From Neostapfia colusana (lineage: Eukaryota; Streptophyta; Magnoliopsida; Poales; Poaceae): a DNA stretch of 64,000 nucleotides. Numbering within the stretch: the first letter of the stretch is position 1; the number at the start of each line of letters is the position of its first letter. Both the position numbers and the translations under genes were made by a program. The stretch covers positions 30,377,928-30,441,927 of the forward strand of contig JASWHV010000001.1 of NCBI GenBank assembly GCA_030760725.1. Direction: 5' to 3'. The notes beneath the pieces are model-generated. The model did no database searches. It was not told the DNA's origin and was given only the letters and a program-made list of their open reading frames with translations. This document shows, one piece after another, positions 58,105 through 64,000 of the stretch.

Positions 58105-60067
58105 CTGCAACCATACGACAATAAACATCAGTCCCGCAACATATTTCAATGCAGTCAAATAAAATAGGCGTAAAAACATAATGACAATAAAACATGTGAT
58201 ACATCTCGTATGTAGATAATGTAATAACTTGGCACAAGCTACACCATTACCAGACCAAACACAAGCTAGTTTAATCCAACTTGATGAACCTCCTCTTTGG
58301 AAGCTAACCACAACTAGGTTTGGTCACTACGAGACGTTACTATCGTGTTGTCATCACGTATACCACCCTTTTACCTTCAATACGACACAAACATGGTCTC
58401 TAGTAAAAGAAACTTGAGTGAGACCTATACTCAAATCTTTCACTAGTTGATGATAACCTCTCATGAGTATGTTCTACCCCATTGGAAGTATTCAAACCCC
58501 CTCTAGGGTACAACAATCTCTCAAATGAGTTCAACTGTCATTCCTTTGTCAGAATGACCAGTTTCTATATTTCCAAGATTTTGATCAGGTTCTGGGCATT
58601 TTAATGACTCAAGCTGAATACCAAAGTTAAAGTTAACTTCAGTATATTTCCAACGAGTACTTATTTGCCCTAAGATCAGCTCTAGTTAAAAAGTTATGGT
58701 AATTCAAAGTCAACAGAATTTCTGGGAGAATTTTAACAGCACCTCCTTTGGGAAGTTGCTGTTTTCAACTCTGATTTCCACTGAATTCTGTGCTGAAACA
58801 TCAGAAACTTTGAATTGCAAAGATGTAACACATCTTCTACCCTTTCTAAATATGTATCATATGAAAAATTTAGATTTTTCTACTGGGACTTATGTTTGAA
58901 AAACAGAACAGTCCAGAGACTGTTTCACTTTGTCCTGGTTCTGGACAGTTTACATTCCTCTGGAATTTAGGCCATCTTAAGGTGAGTTTCAGCTCTGGAT
59001 GTCTACAACAAAATTGTAGAGTACTTAAATACCTTTCCAGAACTATATACCACACCTCGCTGGGCTAAAAGACCTGTGAGTTATGCTCTGTTGAGGATCA
59101 GCAAACTTGCTGCCCAAAACAGAGCACTCTGTTTTCCAGTCTTTTGGCACTATACTCATCACTATCCAATTTTTCTACCCAACCAGGGTCCTAGATGTTG
59201 AAACTTAGTGATTTTAATTCCTGGTCATCATTATTTTTCATACACATGCCTATACTATGTCGGTACTACGTTCCTCACAAAAGAAAATCCTAACCGGATT
59301 ATACCGGCATAAACGTCTCAAGTGTGGCACTAAACAGTCTCTCGCACACGTTTACTACACGGATACATACGCGGTTAGTACCTGCAGAAGACCACACAAT
59401 AGTGATGCACTCAAAGGTTGTGTTTCCATTTCAGGCAGGACCATATTTGAAAGTAAATACAAACGCCTGTATAATTGTCATACCACCATCCTTGAGTTAG
59501 GTCACGTCTCAAGGTACGTGATCGTGTTTCAGCACCACACGACGGGGAACCCGAGTATGTCATGAACGGGTCGTCACGGTTGGGAATGTTATCAACCCAA
59601 CAGATACGACCTACTGCCCTGCAGGGCACGCCGATGGCAAGCGCTGCGTATGCCCTCTTGGGCTATTTCCAGACGAACACACTCTCGCGTTACTGACCAC
59701 GCGATGGGGTCTCCACTTACTTGCCTAATGCACGCTAGGGATCAGCGTTTCATATGAACTCAGCAACATGAAGAGTCCAAGAGTTTCATATTGACGTCTC
59801 ACACCAAGCTGTGAGACCTATCCCTGAACCACGTTCCTCGTCAGGGGAGCTTACCGAAATTGAACCGCTTTCGGTGGCGTTCCTTACCATTCTTACCATA
59901 GCGTAGGTGCGTCGTTACATAATTAAAATTCAGAATTATAACACATAAGTTAGTCTTGCCACTTTAAGTAACTATACTAATATAGTCCTTACTTGGGCAA
60001 CTACCGAATCCTCAACGTAACCTAAGTTTTCCCATAATACAGTCCTTAAATACTGTGCTATCCCCAA
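58105..60067 (-). other. R leader
   Basis: An untranslated leader of about 2 kb. One degenerate leader repeat lies at about 58645-58760 and matches N's leader. It ends in sense GGTTGCAG against the gag ATG. The frame 56896-58311 extends upstream of the ATG only because no stop intervenes. Confidence 0.65.
59490..59875 (-). promoter_or_regulatory. Leader hairpin cluster of R
   Basis: CCTTGAG/CTCAAGG (59490-59514), GCCCTGCAGGGC at about 59617-59628, GTCTCACA/TGTGAGAC with loop CCAAGC (59796-59817), CCCTGA/TCAGGG (59822-59846) and ACCGAAA/TTTCGGT (59853-59875). Confidence 0.65.
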
Positions 60068-60068
60068 T

Positions 60069-60083
60069 GCAGCTATGATACCA
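60069..60083 (-). promoter_or_regulatory. Primer-binding site of R, one mismatch
   Basis: GCAGCTATGATACCA is the reverse of TGGTATCATAGCTGC. One base (G to T) departs from the TGGTATCAGAGC consensus. A GGC spacer precedes the LTR. Confidence 0.85.
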
Positions 60084-60086
60084 GGC

Positions 60087-63000
60087 TGCGGCGGACCGGG
60101 ATCCGCTCATCCAGGATCACAGAGGGTGGTGCCGCACGATGCGACACCTGACAGCACACGTCATAAGGACACATTATATTACATGGGAAACCAACTGAAC
60201 TGTACAAACAGGTACACACTTCAGTTACAAACTATTGTTTATATTACACAGTGGAAGTCTAAATTATACAACTCACGCCAGCCTATCTAGCAAAAGTCGG
60301 TTGCCCAGCCCTAGGGCAAAACACACTAGCTGCACATCTCAGCTCAGCGCGGCGTGTACGGCTCCCACTCAGCCGTGGTCCCCGACGGAGGGTAACCCTC
60401 GCCGGTGGACTCGTAATCCGAGTCCGTGGGTGGCTCCTCACCTGAAAAACACTTAAGCAGCAACCGTGAGCAAGATGGCTCAACAAGACTTAACCGACTC
60501 ACCTAGGCATGAAACTCTACATGAGGTGTACAATGAACATAGGATAGTAACAGTGCATCAAATAGACACGCCTACAAGTTCATCCCTAGTTCATCTTTTA
60601 GCCACAAGTTAACAGTTTAGGAAAGCTGAAATTTGTAAGCAATATTTGGTGGCACACATGTAACAATACAATTATATCATACAGCAGAATTGAATCATAA
60701 CATTCCATAAATTATCTACGTTACGACGCAGTGAACAAGCGGTACTCGTCACCGCGAGGGACGGTGAATCGACTCGATATACACCGGCATGGAAACCCCA
60801 AGAGCGCGTCACGTATGCCCACCCATGGAGCTGCACAGCACGCTCACTCGATGTCGTACGGGACAACCTTTCACCCAACAGCCCAAAGATCGAACCGGTC
60901 CCACCGAACGGACAGGAGGTTCCCTACACGGAGCATCTCTCTATGCCCGTTAGCAGATTTCCACCTTGCTGCCCTCAACCTACACCTATAAATCGGTGTG
61001 CTATGCCTCGACGCCCAGAGGTTTAGGCTACATCGGTTTATCGGGGCCAATATATCCGATATGCCTTCGGTACGTTAAATACTTGTTCAGCAGGGCCGCA
61101 CACGGATCGGTCCTCAATCAACACGGACAGGGCTGCGCACACAAGACTTCCTCTTGCTACGCCCTAGCCCCTGCCTAGTCTCATTTTCATCACTAAAGTG
61201 ATCTCACATCACTCGAACCAATCCCGTGTGTCCCACGCCTAACTCGCGAGTAGATTCCAACTACTCGACTTGTACCAAAGTCCTATGAATCATTAAGCAT
61301 AGTCTGTCTACTCGAGGGCTTAGACACTACCCTCACTCTTATGGAAAAATTCTGGTCATGCAAGTGGGGTTCCATTCATCCTACACCTAATGCACATACA
61401 CACTTCACACTACGTATGTAAACGAAGTAAAAAACTTTATAAAAGGCTTAATGCAAACCGGGGCTTGCCTTGTTGCTGATGGTCAGGGGTTAAGTCTTCG
61501 TCCGGAAGGAGGAAATCGAGCACTTCCGGAGTCTCCTCGCCTTCAGCGACTACACGTTAAGGAATATGCTACATGTCAATTTAAATGCAAAGTGTAACTT
61601 AAATACATACTTACTACTAACTCTAGCTAACCCCGCCCTTTAGTTCTGAAATTTTTATGGTGGTTTGGTAGGGTCCTCACCAGAGTCTTGACCTAGTTTC
61701 ATTTGAAACAAAGTTCATTTGAACCTTGTACAAATAAAAGCCTATTTGGTCAATATTTGAGCCCCTAAGGAATTCCAGAGGTTTTCATGGCTCCAACCAT
61801 TACTTTCTGGAAACTAGAATTTAAGAAGGTTCTAATGGAATTGGTTTCATTTCATTTGAAGAATTCTACTGAAAGTTATGCCCTAATTAAGATTTTGAGA
61901 AAATCTGAAAAATGTTTCTGTACATTTTTCTATTTTCTCAGGGCAGTTCATTTAATCACCTCATTAGGGGGACTAAATGAACTTGGATAAGTCTGAAAAT
62001 TTTACTGCGACTCAAGGATTTTCCAATGACCCTCTCAGCCAAATTTCAGCATTTTTCATAAAGTAATTCTCCAGATAAAATTCCCAACAGTTTAAATTTT
62101 AGGGAATTAATTCTGGAAAACTATTAGGTTTCATAAGATGAAATTGGTATTGCTGGAAAGTACTCAGAATTCTGAGTTCAGCGAAATTTGGTTCATTGGA
62201 TTTGGAGTTCCCTAGCAAAAGTTCTATTCATTTGAAGTTTGAACTAAAACTGTAAATTACCAAAATGTTTAAATTCTGCGGGTCGGGCCCACTCCTTAAG
62301 CTGGCCCACTCAGAATGCGGCCACACCGCGGCCCACGGGGTTTTACCTGCGCTGCCGCACCGAATCCCGGCCGCAACCAGATCCCCGCGCGAGACCAGGG
62401 GCTGACCGGTGGACCCGGCCCCCTCTTCGTCTACCTCGCGCCATCCCGCATCTCCCGCGGCGGCGCTTCGCCGGAGGTCTCGCCGCCGGGCGTTTCGCTG
62501 CCCGACCTTCGACGAAACATGCCGCCTGTGCCTAACTTGACTCGGAGAACACACTGGTGCCCTCACCGAAGCTCGGCGATGGCCGGAACCATGCCCGCGA
62601 CGGTGACAGAGGTTCTCTCTACTCTGGCGATGTCGCTCGGGCTACTCAGGGCCTTATTCTTCAAACGGTTTGCTCCTACAGCTCCTCTGTGGCATGCGGA
62701 GCACGAATATGAGCTCGGTTGGCCATGGAAATGGCCAGAACTAGGACCTCACCGTCGACCTAGGGCTAAAACGGCAGTTGCTCGAAAAACTCGGATAGCA
62801 GCGCAAAGACTTGACGGTTTTCGATGGCCTTGGATCCTAGATGGCCGTGGGAACATGTAGAACATGTGATTGGATGGGTTTACGCAGTGAAGGACCGAAC
62901 GCCGCGAATTTCAGATTCTCTGCTCACTCGTTTTGTTGAACACCGAGGACTAGACGGGGAAATACTCTCCCTACAGAGCATGAAAAAGGGTAGGGTCTTC

Positions 63001-63949
63001 ACCGTGAGTTCGAGCAGTCCCCAGCGCGTATCTTTGCTGTTGAGCTGCAGTCGCGAGATCACCTGGATCAACGGCGCGACGAGGAGCCGAGGGGAGCGGC
63101 TGGCGACGTTTTTCGTTTCGGGTGAGAGCAGGCAGAGCAGAGGGGATGAGGCCGGGCTCACGTGGGCTGGGGCTTTAACCGCGTCATGCACCCGTGCGTT
63201 CGATCACCGAGCAGGAGGTGGCAGGGGTGAGGCGGTCGGAGCCGGTGTGCTGGCCGCAGCTGGCGTGCGGTCTCGGCCGAGAGAGGGAAAAATCACTGAG
63301 GATACTTCTCTGTTAAGACTGGTGACAGGTGGGGCCTCCTCTCTAATTCCTTTTTCATTTTTTCTCAATTCTGTTTGTGCCAAAATATCCTCAGCTACTC
63401 ACAATTGAATGTGAGACTTAATCACCAAGTCTTGGTTTGAATTTGAGTTCTCAAATTTGAACTTTGTTTGGCTAAATTTGCTTCATGTTTGAACTGAAAT
63501 TCAAATTCAGTTTTGAATTCTTGCAAATTTAGCTCTTGACAAAATGAACTCCAATGGGGATGAAAATTGGTGGGCTAACTCAGGAAAATGTGCTGAGTTT
63601 GAATATGAAGCTAACTTTTGAATTTGAGGGATGAAAGTTGCTGCAATTTGAATTTACATTCAAATTGGCCTCTTTTTCAAATGCCTCCAAAATTGCCTCA
63701 AAAGTATTGGGTTTGCATGCAACTTGGCATGAACCTTCCCAAGAATTTTCAAGTCCTAGGGGTGAGCTCAACCTCTCATGTTCATGTGTAGAAATCCTAC
63801 TTTGTGAAAGCTAGGGCTTTCCCCTCTAATCACTCTTTTGATGGAAGTTACTTGCTCTTCACCATTTTTCACAAGATATCCACAACAAAAACTGTGGTGT
63901 TGTGAGGTGATGAAAAGTTTTTGCAAGTCCCTTTTCTTGGGCTTTTACA
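60087..63949 (-). repeat. R 5' LTR, full length (3863 bp), shared with the next unit
   Basis: It runs TGCGGCGGACCGG...CTTTTACA. The GC island is at about 62280-63340. A 103-codon minus frame (62880-63191) ends in the TAA of a GC|GTAAAC donor-like site at 62882-62883. The length minus the 1659-bp deletion equals the 3' LTR to within one base, which ties the two as a pair. Confidence 0.9.
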
Positions 63950-64000
63950 TCCCTCCCCCCTTAAAAGAATCTCGTCCCGAGATTACAAAAGAAGAGATAG
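63950..64000 (-). mobile_element. 3' internal end of a further element, cut by window edge
   Basis: TCCCTCCCCCCTTAAAAG followed by the perfect inverted repeat AATCTCGTCCCGAGATT (63968-63984) is the polypurine-tract side of another N/R-type unit. Pol sequence should follow to the right. Confidence 0.82.

Larger units (their letters stand above)
51319..63949 (-). mobile_element. Element R: Ty3/gypsy chromovirus-like element, part of a second tandem complex
   Basis: It is of the same subfamily as N. It has a 3' LTR (short form), gag-pol with several stops and frameshifts, a leader, a primer-binding site and a 5' LTR. That 5' LTR ends at 63949 against another polypurine tract and pol 3' end, so it is at the same time the 3' LTR of a further unit to the right. 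LTRs differ by roughly 2-3% apart from one large deletion. Confidence 0.88.

Overview
This window is a stack of nested plant LTR retrotransposons. I find no host gene in it. The main family is Ty3/gypsy: gag, protease, RT, RNase H, a DD35E integrase and a C-terminal chromodomain-like tail, with a TGGTATCAGAGC primer-binding site (initiator tRNA-Met) and unusually long LTRs (3.7-4.4 kb, TGTAAA...CA). This fits a chromovirus, probably Tekay/Del-like. One Ty1/copia Sirevirus LTR carrying repeated CGGACTAGTCCG palindromes is also present. Together these suggest a monocot, most likely a grass with a repeat-rich genome; the species cannot be read from the sequence.

Layout. Element Q (1-15178, minus) is a tandem LTR-internal-LTR-internal-LTR array of a non-autonomous element whose internal region is mostly leader, with short gag and pol remnants. 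Its third LTR is interrupted at 15178 by element P (plus; 5' LTR 15179-19453, gag-pol 20990-24915 and 35804-36366). P is interrupted twice. Element N (24916-35803, minus) sits in its integrase with a clear AAATC target duplication. A Sirevirus S (minus; LTR 36396-37716) sits just after its pol. S is interrupted at 37911 by element M (minus; 3' LTR 37912-42267, gag-pol 42341-46845, 5' LTR from 48585). M's 5' LTR is interrupted at 51318 by element R (minus; 3' LTR 51319-53523, gag-pol 53590-58104, 5' LTR 60087-63949). R's 5' LTR runs straight into the polypurine tract and 3' end of another copy at 63950-64000, so R is also a tandem complex. The nest is Q > P > (N; S > M > R), and every right-hand closing end except N's lies outside the window.

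Condition. Every gag-pol is broken, but N keeps a complete 430-codon integrase-chromodomain frame. P is the most decayed: its RT active site and two integrase catalytic acidic residues are substituted. Many stop codons are CAG to TAG changes, the pattern expected from deamination of CHG-methylated cytosine.

Most interesting signals. (1) A cluster of short perfect hairpins in the leader next to the primer-binding site is conserved in five copies of the Q, N, M and R subfamilies, with a compensatory base-pair change. (2) A GC-rich island inside each long LTR contains an open frame ending at a splice-donor-like GTAAG, and a TTGCAG acceptor-like site lies directly against the gag ATG in P, M and R. 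This suggests a spliced gag leader. (3) Three deletions can be sized by comparing sister copies: two in LTRs with exact short microhomology and one internal with an imperfect match. All of this is read from sequence by eye; no alignment, folding or database search was run.
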